A stretch of DNA of 64,000 nucleotides, from assembly GCF_019320115.1 (NCBI RefSeq), contig NC_089584.1, positions 107,711,799-107,775,798 of the forward strand. The letters are read 5' to 3'. Positions 21,591 through 33,394 of this stretch are shown piece after piece. Every line of letters starts with the position of its first letter. Position 1 is the stretch's first letter. The translations under genes and the position numbers were made by a program. This DNA comes from Miscanthus floridulus. Lineage: Eukaryota; Streptophyta; Magnoliopsida; Poales; Poaceae. The notes under the pieces are model-generated. The model worked only from the letters and a program-made list of their open reading frames with translations. It was not told the DNA's origin and did not search any database.

Positions 21591-22963
21591 TGTGGTGGAA
21601 TCGTCTAATCCAACGTTTTCTAGGAGTACTTGTCTTCTATTAGACATTAAGTACACAAGAAATGACACTAAACTACGCAGTTCCGTCGAGCACACCTCAA
21701 AGGAGAACTCAAAAATCCACATTTTTTCCATCAGGATCATAAATGAGAAAATAAAACTTACCACATTCTTAAATTATTTCTTACATCACATTATTACAGT
21801 AACAGAATATTACCTCAATTAATTATAACAACATAATATAACAATGTTATCAGAGTTACAGAGGAAGCATATTTAATTTAATGACATTGCGGAGCATTAA
21901 CATAGTGGATATTTTTATACAAGAGATGTCAGCAGATTTTACATCTTTTCTTATAAAAACCTTTTAGCAAGGGTTATAAATAAACACTACGGTCGTAGCG
22001 AAAAAAGGATTCTCTCTGAGCCCACCAGGAGATTTCCACACACAAGAGTCAGCTCTAAGTATCCTCCGATCACCTGCAACAGGGGGAATAAAACCCTGGG
22101 TACTCAATTGTACTCAGCAAAACTTACCCGACAAGAGAAAAATAAAAGACTCCAAGGATATACAAGGTTTATTTGGCTTGTGGGTTATTCATCTGTGGAA
22201 GCATTACTAAACGTGTGTCCTTATATTAAATTTTATTAGTAGTCATCATTAGTTTATTAACTAACCATTCTATATAAGCACCTCTGCTACTTTCAAGCAG
22301 GTGGTAAACAATCGAAACCATTTTACCGTTTTTCATATTTCAGATCTTACTACGGTGCTAGACCATAGCCAAGTCGTACCGTCTTATAGAAACGGCGATT
22401 CACGAACCAATGTATCCTAGCTGGGTACCCTGAAACACACGCCCCGCTTACGCCCAGGCACAAGCAAGACTAACCCATTCCACTCCTGTCACGGGGTCTA
22501 GGTCCTCGTCCAAACTTGGACTCCAATTTCCCACACTTGAGACCTGATCTCAATATGGTGCTTAGACCTCCACCTTTCCTGCCTCCAATCAGTCGGTCCA
22601 AAAAGAGCCGGAACCCACGATAAGAGCGCAACGAGCCTTCTCGCTCCCATAAGTAAGTATGTGCTCAGGATACTAAGTCTGTGACCTGACTACCATCCAC
22701 AGCAATGGACGGTCCTCAATCGACACAAGCGGAACAAGTGCAATCCGAGCCTCGCTCGAATACCTAACCAAGACCAAATCTAAAGTATCATTCCGCTCGG
22801 TCTCCAATTATCATCCATTTGTATTCCATGTGATAGTAATATAATAACAATAATAATATCTTTCCTATCTTTCGCGAGTGACAAATAATCACTCGACTTC
22901 TACCGGATCCTATAGCATAACAATCTACACGATCCTAACATACTACTAGGACTCATATGATAA

Positions 22964-23014
<51 letters not shown>

Positions 23015-23110
23015 TGGTTTTCATTCAACTCCTTAAAACTTAATGCACAAGCATAAGATAAAGTGCAGAATAATAGGGGTTATGCACTGGGGCTTGCCTA
23101 GGTAAGATAT
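21591..23110 (-). mobile_element. Large Tekay/Del-like LTR, 3' part (minus strand)
   Basis: Read on the minus strand this is the last 1.5 kb of a very long LTR, ending CCACCACA at 21591. It aligns with the end of the plus-strand copy at 27824-32252: shared blocks include TACCCAGGGTTTTATTCC...GTTGCAGGT versus ACTCAGGGTTTATTTACC...GTTGCAGGT, CACAGACTTA, TTTGGACGAGGACCTAGACCC and GGCAAGCC...GTGCATAACCC. A (TA)n microsatellite lies at about 22970-23010. The copia element is inserted at 23110, and the rest of this LTR continues at 57952-61148. Assignment to Tekay/Del rests on the TGTAAC start and the great LTR length (inference). Confidence 0.75.
23106..23110. repeat. Target-site duplication GATAT, left of copia element
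   Basis: GATAT precedes the LTR start TGAAAGC and recurs at 57947-57951 after the LTR end CCTTTCA. This proves that the two LTRs 33 kb apart belong to one element. Confidence 0.93.
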
Positions 23111-25097
23111 TGAAAGCTTTAGTTTGGTTTTGGTAAATTGATGAAACCCTAAGTGCTAACCTAGTTTATCAAAGTGATTATAAGATAGGTGGCACATTCC
23201 AAGTGGTGGAGCAAATGAAGATTATGACATGGTGATGGTGATGCCATGGTGATGGTCAAGTACTTGGACTTGAAAAGAAGAAAGAGAAAAATAAAATGCT
23301 CAGGGCAAAGATATAAATGGTAGAAGCCATTTTATTTTGGTGATCGAGACACTTAGTGAGTGTGATCACATTTAGGATCGATAGTCGTACTATTAAGAGG
23401 GGTGAAACTCGTATCGAAATACGGTTATCAAAGTGCCACTAGATGCTCTAACTCACTGCATATGCATTTAGGATCTAGTGGAGTGCTAACACCCTTGAAA
23501 ACATTTGTGAAAATATGCTAACACATGTACATAAGGTGATACACTTGGTGGTTGGCACATTTGAGCAAGGGTTAGAAACTTCACCGGTGGAGTGTCCGCC
23601 CATAGAGTACGGATAGTTCAATGGTCCCACCGGCGCCCTGTATAGAAAAGACAGGGTTTCACAGAGTGCACCGGATGCTGGTCTCAACTGGACCGGAGCA
23701 TTCGATCAGTGGAAGCAGTGAAGACGCTGGCGTCGGTCTTCAACCGAATGTTGGGCACTTCGTGACCAGACGCTGGCTGGCTACGTCCGGTCCCGCTGAT
23801 GTGGCAACGCACAAAGAAGACGGTGAGTTGGACATGTCTGGTCACAAATTTCCACCTCTGAGAGCTTACTGGAAGTGACCGGACGATGGGGTCCTACATC
23901 CGGTCGGGCATAACCGGACACGTCTGGTCGCGAGTGGAACCTTACTAGAAATGACCGAACGCTAGGATCCTACGTCCGGTCACTTTGAGCAGCGCGTCCG
24001 ATCACTACTTAAATGTACTGATGACCATTGATATCGGGCGGTCAACATTTGAAGTCGATGACATGTGGCAAGCATCGGGCGACCGGACGCTGGGGTCCTA
24101 CGTCCGGTCAATATGACTGGAGCGTCCGGTCACCCCGAGCAGTGCCCAGTGAAGGGGTACAATGACTCTATTTTATGGGGACTTCTATTTAAGCCCCATT
24201 GCCGGCTCTAGCTCACTCTCTTGGCCATTTACATTTACATAGCAACCTTGTGAGCTTAGCCAAAGCCCTCCCACTCATCTCCATCATTGATTCATCATCT
24301 TTGTGAGATTGGGAGTGAATCCAAGTGCATTGCTTGAGTGTTTACATCTAGAGGCACTTGGTATTTGTGTTTCTTTGCGGGTTTCGCTTGTTACTCTTGG
24401 TGGTTGCCACCACCTAGATGGCTTGGAGCAGCGAGGATCATCAAGCGAAGGTTGGTGATTGTCTCTGGCTCCGATCGGGGTGATTGTGAGGGGTTCTTGA
24501 CCTTTTCTCAGTGGAGAGCCAAAAGGTACTCTAGTAAATTGCTCGTGGCTTCTGTGATCCTCATCTTGTATTGGTTGTGTGGCACCCTATTGAGGGTTTG
24601 GTGTGTGATGCCAATTAGCGCATGAACCTTCAAGTGAGTGAATCACCACAACGAGGACTAGCTTACCGGTAAGCAAATGAACATCAGTAAAAAATCATTG
24701 TGTCATCATTTAATTTAAGGTGATTGGTCTTCATTGGTATTCATTCTTGTGATTGATTGGTTCATTCCTTGACTCGGCGATATAACCATCTTGCTCTCTG
24801 TCTTTACATTACCATAAACCAGGTGTCAAGCTCTTTAGTGTAGCTAGTCGTCAGAGCTTGTTAGTTTGGTTAGTGTAGCTCTTTAGTTGGCCTTTGTGAG
24901 CACACTAACTTAGTGTAGTGATATAATCATTGTGTGGATAGAGACTATATAAAGTAGAATTGTGGTAGGTGGCTTGCATTTTTAGTAGGCTAGCGCAACA
25001 CTCGCTTTGCCTTATATTTATCTAACCGGTTTACTAAGTGTTGTTGTAGAATTTTTTATAGGCTATTCACCTCCCCTCTGGCCATTAGGACCTTTAA
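23111..25097 (+). repeat. Copia element 5' LTR
   Basis: Starts TGAAAGCTTTAG and ends AGGACCTTTAA, where the 3' LTR has CCTTTCA. It has the TATTTAA box at 24186-24192 and the CCGGACG inverted-repeat array at about 23660-24135. Confidence 0.92.
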
Positions 25098-25099
25098 AG

Positions 25100-25111
25100 T
25101 GGTATCAAAGC
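25100..25111 (+). promoter_or_regulatory. Primer-binding site of the copia element
   Basis: TGGTATCAAAGC two bases after the LTR, matching the Met-tRNA type with one change (AAAG for AGAG). Confidence 0.82.
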
Positions 25112-25154
25112 CGAGGTCACCATGATCTGAGGCTTAACAACCTTCGGTGTAAAA

Positions 25155-26883
25155 ATGACTCAAATCAACAACACCAAGAAGCCACCCTAATTTGATTGCT
25201 CAAACTATCCCTATTGGAAGGCTAAGATGATAACTTATATCAAGTCAATCAATAGGAAGGTTTAGAAGGTGGTAGAGATCAAGATTGAGATTGATGATGA
25301 AGAGGCTCCCACTCTCGCCGAAGAAATGCTACTCCAAAATAATGATATTGCTCTTAGTGCCATCCATGATGCTTTGGATGAGAGAACATTTGAGCAAATC
25401 AAGAACATTGAGAGCTCATGAGGCATGGAAGAAATTGGAGAAATCATTTGAGGGCACTCAAGCCGTGAAGGGTGTAAAGGCATACATTCTTAAAGAGAAA
25501 TTTGCAAGCTTCAAGGTGAAGGAGAATGAGAGTGTGTCGGAGATATTTCATAGGCTTCAAGTGCTTGTCAATGATCTCAAAGCACTTGGAGAAGAGGTGA
25601 AGGACAAGGACTTCTCCCACAAGTTATTGAGATGCGTGCCTTCAAGATTTGGCACATTGGTCACTATTCTAGTGAGGAGTGGTTTGGACACCATGACACC
25701 AAACCAAGTATTGGGAGATATAATAATCAATGATACATATAGAGATGATGATGAGAAGGAAGAAAAGAAGGAAAAGAAAGAGAAGAAGGACAAGATAACC
25801 TTCAAGAAGAAGAAGGGTGGTTCATATGTGGTCACTTGGGATAGTGATGCTTCCTCAAGTAATGATGATGATAGTGATGATGACAAGACTACCAAGAAGA
25901 AGACACTTCCAAGCATTGCTATCAATGAGAAGCCTTCTCTCTTCGACACACCATCATGCTTCATGGCTAAGGCCACTAAGGTACAAACTTGTGATGATGA
26001 AAGTGATGAGGAACATGATAATGAAAATGATAGTGATAGTTATGATGATGAACCTACTAGAGATGAATTATTTGGTATGCTAGAAGATGCTAAAGAACAC
26101 TTTGATATTAAGAGAAGGGAATGCAAGAGCTTGAATAAGGAAGTAAAAGCCCTTAAGCAAGCCCTTGATGAGCTCAAAGCAACTCATAAGAGGCTAGAGA
26201 AAGCCCATGAGAAGCTTGGCAAGGCTCACAAGAAGCTTAAAAAAGCACATTCCTCTTTGCTTAATGAACAAAATGAGAAGAAGCATGTTGAGACTTATGA
26301 TGTAGGCTTAACTTGTGTTATAATTGATGAATCATTATCTATGTCTACCATTGTTGCTCCCACTAACCCTTCATGTAGTACTTCTACTTCCACCTCATCT
26401 AGTAGTGATGGTTTCACTTGTGATGCCTCACTAATGGTTGAGAATGAGAACCTCAAGAAGGAGGTCAATAATCTCACTCACACCTTGGCTAAGGCCTATG
26501 GTGGTGAGGACCGCTTGCTTATGTGCTTGGGTAGCCAAAGAACTTCTCTCTACAAAGAGAGATTGGGCTATACCCCTAAGAAAGGCAAGGCAGCCTTTGC
26601 TCCTCACAAGACTAGTTTTGTGAAGAACAATGGTTGGTTTTGTACTAGTTGCAAGTAAGTTGGTCATAAAGAGCATGAGTGCAAGAACAAGAGCAAAAAT
26701 GTTAATGTATCCTCCATTAAGCTTGATTCATGCTATATGCTTACTAAGGGCACAAATGGTGTGAAGGCTAAGTTTATTGGTAAACCATGGATGGGCTCAA
26801 AGAAGAAATCTATTTGGGTACCAAAGAGCCTAGTGACTAACCTTCAAGGACCTAAGCAAGTTTGGGTACCTAAAAAGAATTAA
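25155..26883 (+). pseudogene. Copia gag, degenerate
   Basis: The ATG at 25155 opens MTQINNTKKPP, then TAA, then FDCSNYPYWKAKM and a TAG near 25263. A frameshift near 25420 moves into a long frame (to 26658) with HEAWKKLEKSFEG, a Lys/Glu-rich stretch, Asp-rich acidic segments and a coiled coil of repeated (K/L)EKAH(E/K)KL units at about 26140-26270. A CCHC zinc knuckle (CTSCK*VGHKEHEC) is interrupted by a TAA at 26656-26658, and the frame ends at VPKKN near 26883. This is the capsid protein of the SIRE/Maximus type. Confidence 0.88.
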
Positions 26884-27321
26884 TCTTCTTTTGTAGGTCA
26901 ATTATAAAGCTGGAGGAAGGCATTGGGTTCTTGATAGTGGGTACACTCAACACATAACCGGTGATGCAAGAATGTTCAACTCAATCAACACCAATGGCAA
27001 TGATGGTTATGATAGTATCACATTTGGTGACAATGGTAAAGGCAAGGTCAAAGGGCTTGGTAAGATTGCAATATCCAATGACATGAGCATATCCAATGTA
27101 TTGCTAGTTGAGAGCTTGAATTTCAATTTGCTATCCGTGGCTTAATTGTGTGATCTTGGATTCAAATGCATATTTGGAGTAGATGATGTAGAGATTATAA
27201 GTGTAGATGGCTCTAATTTGATCTTCAAAGGCTTTAGATATGAGAATCTATACTTGGTTGATTTCAATGCTAGTGAAGCTAAATTATCGACATGTTTGTT
27301 CACCAAGTCTAGCATGGGTTG
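26884..27321 (+). pseudogene. Copia pol, protease part
   Basis: Frame with HWVLDSGYTQHITGD (aspartic protease DSG), ITFGDNGKGKVKGLGKI and LLSVA followed by TAA, then a frame to KSSMG at 27321. It breaks off there because the Tat element is inserted; it resumes as GWLWHRWLGHVGM at 52033. It is shifted relative to gag. Confidence 0.88.
27317..27321. repeat. Target-site duplication GGTTG, left of Tat element
   Basis: GGTTG directly before the TG of the Tat 5' LTR, repeated at 52033-52037 after the CA of its 3' LTR. Joining the two restores the conserved KSSMG-WLWHR junction of copia pol. Confidence 0.94.
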
Positions 27322-27823
27322 TGTTGAGGACCAAATACTGGGGTACCCAAAGAAGAGGAGCTAATAAACCATCAAACATTGATAGTTCTGAATAGACAAG
27401 AACGCGACTACACCTCTTGCCCAACGATCGAGGGTTAACTCCATCTTGTCCGACCCCTGAGGGCTAGATCTACCATGTCCGACCCTTGAGGGCTAGCTTC
27501 GCCTCACCTAACCCCTAAGGGTAGGCTTTGCCTCGCCCGACGTCCGAGGGTAGGCTCCACCTCGCCCGATGTCCGAGGGTAGGCTCCACCTCGCCCGACG
27601 TCCAGGGATAGACTCTACCTCGCCCAACGTCCGAGGGCAGGCTCTGCCTCGCCCAATGTCCGAGGGTAGGCTCTGCCTTGCCCAACATCTGGAGGTAGGC
27701 TCTACCTCGCCTGATGTCTGAGGGCAGGCTCTGCCTCGCCTGACGTCTGGAGGCAGGCTCCGCCTCGCTCGACGTTCGGAGGCAGGCTCCACCTCGCTCG
27801 GTGTCTGGGGGCATGCTCCGCCT
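27322..27823 (+). repeat. Tat 5' LTR, first part
   Basis: Starts TGTTGAGGACCAAATAC (TGTCGGGGACCGAATAC in the 3' LTR). From about 27480 it is a tandem array of a unit of about 29 bp, consensus AGGCTCCGCCTCGCCCGACG plus TCCGAGGGT, about a dozen units here, and it continues after the insertion at 32253-32420. Minus-strand open frames of 99-114 codons here are only translations of this repeat. Confidence 0.87.
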
Positions 27824-30800
27824 TGTAACACCCTCGGTGTTCCACTATACAATGTTTTGCTAAAACACTACATGAGCATCATACTTATGTGTAAATGTAT
27901 GAAATATAATGTGTAAATAAATTCCTGTGACTTGAAACGTTTATCGGAAACGCGAAACGAATGTTATGTGTCATGTCACGTTGTACCACTTAGGGTTCTA
28001 AAGGAATTTTTATTGAGCAAGAATGCTATAGAACGCATATACGAAACTTTAATAAAGTTTGTAGTACAAACTTTGTAGGTGGCGATGAAATACTTGTGGT
28101 CAAGAATAGGGTTCGCTAGATAGCTTACTTAATAACTTGAAAATCAAAGTTGACGCGAATCCAAACAAAAACTTAGTTATTTTTTTAAGTCGGAAAATGG
28201 GTCGATGAAACTGAGTTTGGGAATTTTTATAGGAGAATTGGTTTAAGTAGTAGCATGGTTTTAGGGATTGTTTTAGTAGCTTGACATCCCATCTCGAGCG
28301 TTAAATAGTTGGTTTAGCAATTGGATCATTGGGTTGGATATTTAAGCAGCTTTAAAAAGCGTGCAAGTCATGTGTTTGAGCGGTGCCAGCGCCTAGGCAT
28401 GGTCACTCTGCCCTGCGCTCGGCATTGCCGCACTGGTCACCGATGCACGTGTGCACGCACGCCGCGCGTGTGGCTCCATGCTGCTGGTCATGACCTCCTG
28501 CTACCATGTCCTGGCACACACGCACGCATGCTCACCAAGCCAGTGAGCCTAGCTGCTCTGTCGCCGTTGCGTCCGCCTGAGCCATGCTACTCATCGTTGT
28601 GTCGAGCTACGCACCTGGCCACGCTGTGCTCTGACCGTTGCTATCATGCGGTCACTACTGTCGTTGACCCTTCGCGGCTACACATGCATGGGCCTGGCTG
28701 CCTACCCTCGCCATCACATCCACGCGCGATGTGTTGCCATGCTCCTGACTCTCTGAACCGGCGTTAGCCTCTACAGCGCACTGTGCCAAGCCATCGTCAT
28801 CTTGCGAGCCATGCCGCTGTAGTCGCACGTCATTATGCTAGACTCATACGCGTGCGTGGAGCCATCACCATCGCATTGTCGTTCTCTCCTAATTAGAAAA
28901 TGTGCCACGCCAAGCTTCTCGTCTCGTTGCCTTGAATCGCGCTGGCCTAGCCATGCCAAGGCAAAACCACAGAGCTTGGCCCTACCCTCATAATGGCGCA
29001 TGTCTAGAGGTCAAGTTGAAGTCCAGCTTCATGCCAAGCTTGCCACTGTGGTGTCCATACGGTGTCGGGGCTTCAATTGGAATTCCCCTCCCCCCCCCCC
29101 CCGCCGTCGACCTCCTTAAGTCCAAACACCGTCGTCCATCCAATTAGTCATGCATAGTCCACCTCCTTCCAATTAACCATGCACCCAATTAGCCCTGTTA
29201 GTCAGCTAGCAATTGGAGTCGTTCCGGTGAGTTTCCATCCTACAGTGAGGTAATACGGAGCATTTTCCCCACGGCGGTCCACCATGGCCATTGAGGTAGG
29301 TGCTCAGCTAGGGCATCGCTCCTTGATCCTTTGTCTCAATTGAGCAGTGCAATTGCGTCTCCTTTACTTGGTTGACTCGCCTGTGCAACGGTTTCACCGA
29401 TGGAGCAGCTGGTCGCCGGGAACATCGTAGCCGCGCTTGCCGTGAACCAGAGTCACCTCATGCTAGTGGCCAACCACCTTGCCGATCCCCATGACTTCAT
29501 CTAGTCTGCCCTACATGTCTTTGGTGAGGCCCTCTTGCTACTAGGGTAGGTGGTTGAACCATTTGGGGTCTAGGTCACCCAGGACATGTTTGCTGCCACC
29601 GGCGAACTATGTTGGAGGTCGTTCCCATGACCGACGCGCTTGAGTGTAGTAGCCAATCAAATAGGACTTCTATATTATTGCCCGTAGTCTGTAGATGGTC
29701 AAAGAGTAGCGGTAGAGGGGTTGGGCTAGGTAAATTCGTCGGCGCCGGTGTTGCCGTGGCGCATGGCCACACCTACACGCTGCACATTTTTTAGTGTTTG
29801 ATATCTCGATCGATTGCGCTTCGCTCGTAGAGTGCTAGGTAGGTGTTGGTTGAGGCCGAGGAGGTCCGTGCTCACCGGTATTGACCGGCGATGCTGTGGC
29901 CTTATTTAGTTCCGACCAAGGACTTTGAAAAATGAGAATTTGGGTAAGAACAGGATGCTAGATGCAACGGTTGTGACTCAATTAAATAGTGTTTGAGTGA
30001 GCTTCATGGATAGGAAAGAGAACGGGGGCTCTTTAGCAAAAGTGTCGGCTCACGCGCGGGTTCTGCCATGGGCCGCGTTGCGTGGAACTCGTTCACGCGC
30101 CGCGCGCGTGGGCCGTGTCGGTGGCTCGTGTTTGCGTGCTGCGGGAGTGGGCCGAGCCACGAGTAGTGGGCCGCGCGGTGAAGTTTAGTTTCTTTCTTTT
30201 CCAGTGAATTAACAAATACTTATTTAATTTAGTTTTGAGCTAAACTTTGATAATTTATAGTAAATCTTATAGATGTTCGAAAATAGTGAAACAAAATTTG
30301 TTAGGTTCACAAAAATGCCATCTATCTGTTAGTGTAGTTAGTTTATAGTTAGCTATGATAATAATAGGTTCATAAATTCAATTTAGAAAGCTTAGTATTA
30401 TGTAGATTAATATTTGTAGGAATTTTTGTGGTGAATTGATGATAACTTTAGCCATGAAATTTTTATAGTAGGATCATTAGATTATTATGTCCTCACTGTA
30501 ATTTTTGTAGCCCTAGAGTAGCTAGTACTCCCTGTTTAATCATATATAAAGTAAATTTGTATTAAGAGTAAGAATACCTTTAGTTGCTAAAATAATATAT
30601 GTCACGCTTTATACTTGTTAGTGGTAACAATAGGTAACTTAGCACCTTAGTCGGTAGAACTCGCTTAGTAGCTTGATAGATGTATTTTTATTTAAGAGTT
30701 GTTGTTGCCGTATTACTAAGTGTTGCATCATCATTTCAAGCATGTAGATCATGAGTTGGTAGAGTTCATGCCCATGGATGAACAGGACTATGAGGAGGTC

Positions 30801-30926
30801 ATTAAGGAGTACAAGGAGGAGATCCTCATGCAGGAGGGAGCCATTTTGTTTTTTGGTGCTGACTTTGTTGACCCACCGCCTACCCAAGGCAAGCCCTGGT
30901 GCATAACCCTTATTTTAAATAATCAC

Positions 30927-30972
<46 letters not shown>

Positions 30973-32252
30973 GTGCATTTATGTTATAGGCATTTTATGA
31001 GAACTACATGTAGAAATATATCTACCTATGAGTCCTACTAGTATAGGTCGAGTAGCTGCTATGCTCAGGATTTTGGTAGCGTGAGTAACCTATCGTTACT
31101 CATAATAGGTCATAATTATGATCACTCATGATAAAATTGTGGAAAGGAAAAGTGGTGACCAGGCAAGGATATGGTTTGGATACTGGTGGGTGTAAGAGGC
31201 TGTGTCCTGTGGCCAACAGGGCATAGCTTGGTTACACTTTTTCCCTGTCTGTGTTGGTTAAGGATCGGCCGTTGCATTGGACGCTAGGCAAGTCACAGAC
31301 TTATTATCCCGAGCATATACTTAAGGTATGGGCACAGGGAAGACTTGTTGCTCTCTTGTCGTGGGTTTCAGCTCTTTCTGGACCAACTGATTGGAGGCGG
31401 GGATGGTAGAGGTCCTTGCACCGCACTGAGTCCGGGACTCAGGAGCGGGGGCTTGGAGTGCAAGTTTGGACGAGGACCTAGACCCTTAGGGTAGGAGGGT
31501 GATGGGTTGGTCCTACTTGTGCCTGGGGTACAAGTAGGGTGTGTGTTTTTAGGGTACCGTAGTTGGGGGCATTGATTCACAAATCACTGAGAAATTCAGG
31601 CACGACTTGTCTAAACTCTAGCACCGTAGTAAGGACTGAAAGATGAAAGGTGATAAAATGGAACTGATTGCTCAACACTTGCTTGAAAGTAGAACATGTG
31701 CTTACATAGAATGGCTAGATAATCAATTAATCATGGCTACTAATAATAACATAAATAAGGACTCACTATTAGTATTGCTTTCTGTAAAAAGGAAACCAGC
31801 AAACCATAAAGCTTTGCATATCCCTTGGAGTTAGGAAATTATTCCAACTAGTCGGATAAGTATTGTGAGTACATTGTGTACTCAGGGTTTATTTACCCCT
31901 GTTGCAGGTAATGCTTGAGGAGTACAATTGTGTGAAGGATTCTTCTGGTGGGCACAGATGGATCCTTGTTCTTTATCGCTAGATGTTTATTTTATTCCGC
32001 TATTTAATATTTCACACTCTGACTTTGGAAATGTAATAATGTAATTTTTAAGAACTCTAGATGTATGTAATGGATTAAGTATTGTAACTCGTTCTCATTA
32101 TTGGATCCCTGGGGAAAAATGTGGATCTTTCGGGCTCTCCCTTGGGGTGTGCCCGACGGATACCGCCTATTGTAGCTTGCTTTCGGGGTGCTTAGTGTTT
32201 GGTGGAAGACGAGCGCCTCCGTAAGTGTGTCATTTTGGGTGGTTCTGCCACA
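27824..32252 (+). mobile_element. Large Tekay/Del-like solo LTR (plus strand)
   Basis: A 4429 bp unit, beginning TGTAACACCCTCGGTG and ending GGTTCTGCCACA, sits inside the Tat 5' LTR repeat array between CGCCT (27819-27823) and TGCCT (32253-32257), which I read as a target duplication with one transition. It has no open frame of any retroelement protein. It aligns in opposite orientation with 57952-61148 plus 21591-23110, for example GCTTTAAAA..CGTGCAAGTCAT at 28350 and in the minus copy near 60240. Composition is patchy: a GC-rich block (about 28370-30180) lies between AT-rich flanks. An (AT)n tract lies at 30930-30970. Confidence 0.75.
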
Positions 32253-33299
32253 TGCCTCACCCAAGGTCTGGGGGTAGGCTCCATCTCGCCTGATGTCTGA
32301 GGATGGGCTTTGCCTCGTCCGATGTTCGGGGGAAGGCTCCCCATCGCCCGATGTCTAAGGGCGGGATCCGCCTTGCCCGACATCTAAGGGCTGTCTTTGC
32401 CTCGCCCGACGTCTATGCGCTTCTCCTTCATAACTACGCGTGCAGATAAGGCGGGACACTCAAGTCAACCATAATACCAAGGACCATACCCTACACGCCT
32501 ATAGGAAAGTACCATCAGGATATGACCAGACAGGCGCTTTAAGCCCTTTTAGGCATGTCAGAGCCCAAATAGTGTTGTGGGCGCCGACTTTTGTCCTACA
32601 GTGCTATGGGTGCTGGCATTTACCCTCAGACATGAATCCTAATGGAAACATATGACAACCACTATGGTCCAGGAGGAAACTCATGTCATCTATAGTAACA
32701 AACATGGGGCCTCTACGCCGTCTGCTCCCCATAGGGTCATGGCTCAACACCCTGGTGCGTCGCATCACCCACTGGGGCAGGATGGGACGTGACCACTTAC
32801 TAAATGAAGCTAGAGCATGGCCCTATTAGGATCAGTGAACGTGCTATCTATGGCACCATCCGTCATGTCAGTGGGGCCGGCTTAGAGGAAAAGGAAGACC
32901 CGACACCTTCGAAGGACCTTCTTGGCCTCTGGTTTTTCTTTTTTCTCCCATCTATAACCCCTGCTCCCCTTGATCTATAAAAGGGAAGGTAGGGCACCCC
33001 ACTAAGGAGGCAATCAATTTCAACACACCACGCATCACGTAACACACAGCTGAGCAGCAACCAAGCTCTCAGTAACGTTTCAACCTTTCTATCAGAGACT
33101 TAGGACCTATCCCTCTCTCTCTCATTTGTACCCCCTACTACAAACCTTTCAGTGCTAATAATATGAGCAGCAGCCACAAACTAGATATAGGGATATTCTG
33201 CCCAAACCAGTATAAACCTTATGTCTTTTAGCACACCATCCGGGCCCAACGTGCAATAAATACAAATTTACTAGTTGGTGTTTACTCGAAACACCAATA
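32253..33299 (+). repeat. Tat 5' LTR, second part
   Basis: Continues the 29 bp repeat array to about 32420, then unique LTR sequence matching 50300-50386 and 51217-52032 of the 3' LTR. A TATAAAA box lies at 32976-32982. The end ACACCAATA differs slightly from ACATCGACA in the 3' LTR. Confidence 0.86.
32976..32982 (+). promoter_or_regulatory. TATA box of the Tat LTR
   Basis: CTATAAAAGGG context, conserved at 51708-51714 in the 3' LTR, about 320 bp before the LTR end. Confidence 0.65.
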
Positions 33300-33320
33300 G
33301 TTGGCATGCCAGGTAGGGGA
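33300..33320 (+). promoter_or_regulatory. Primer-binding site region of the Tat element
   Basis: TTGGCATGCCAGGTAGGGG directly follows the LTR and resembles the TGGCGCGCCAGGTAGGGG-type site known from cinful/RIRE2-like elements, with C to T decay. I do not assign the tRNA. Confidence 0.55.
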
Positions 33321-33394
33321 CATTTGCGTGTTCCGACATTAACATCAGGCCATGGATGGCTAGCAATGGAATCAGCTAGGTCACGAGCGCACAC

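Noticed and set aside
25285..26658. 457-codon Lys/Asp-rich coiled-coil protein as a host gene
   Set aside because: It is the copia gag: it follows the LTR and primer-binding site, ends in a CCHC knuckle and is followed by the protease DSG motif.
27480..27823. CRISPR-like array of repeats with a period of about 29 bp
   Set aside because: There are no unique spacers; the units are contiguous and degenerate, lie inside a plant retrotransposon LTR, and recur in the partner LTR.
27508..27852. 114-codon minus-strand frame with a repeated peptide
   Set aside because: A translation of the 29 bp LTR minisatellite. The same applies to 27515-27814 and 49854-50222.
28321..28767. 148-codon frame in a GC-rich block
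   Set aside because: It lies within the giant LTR, has a biased Cys/His/Arg composition and has no equivalent in the minus-strand copy.
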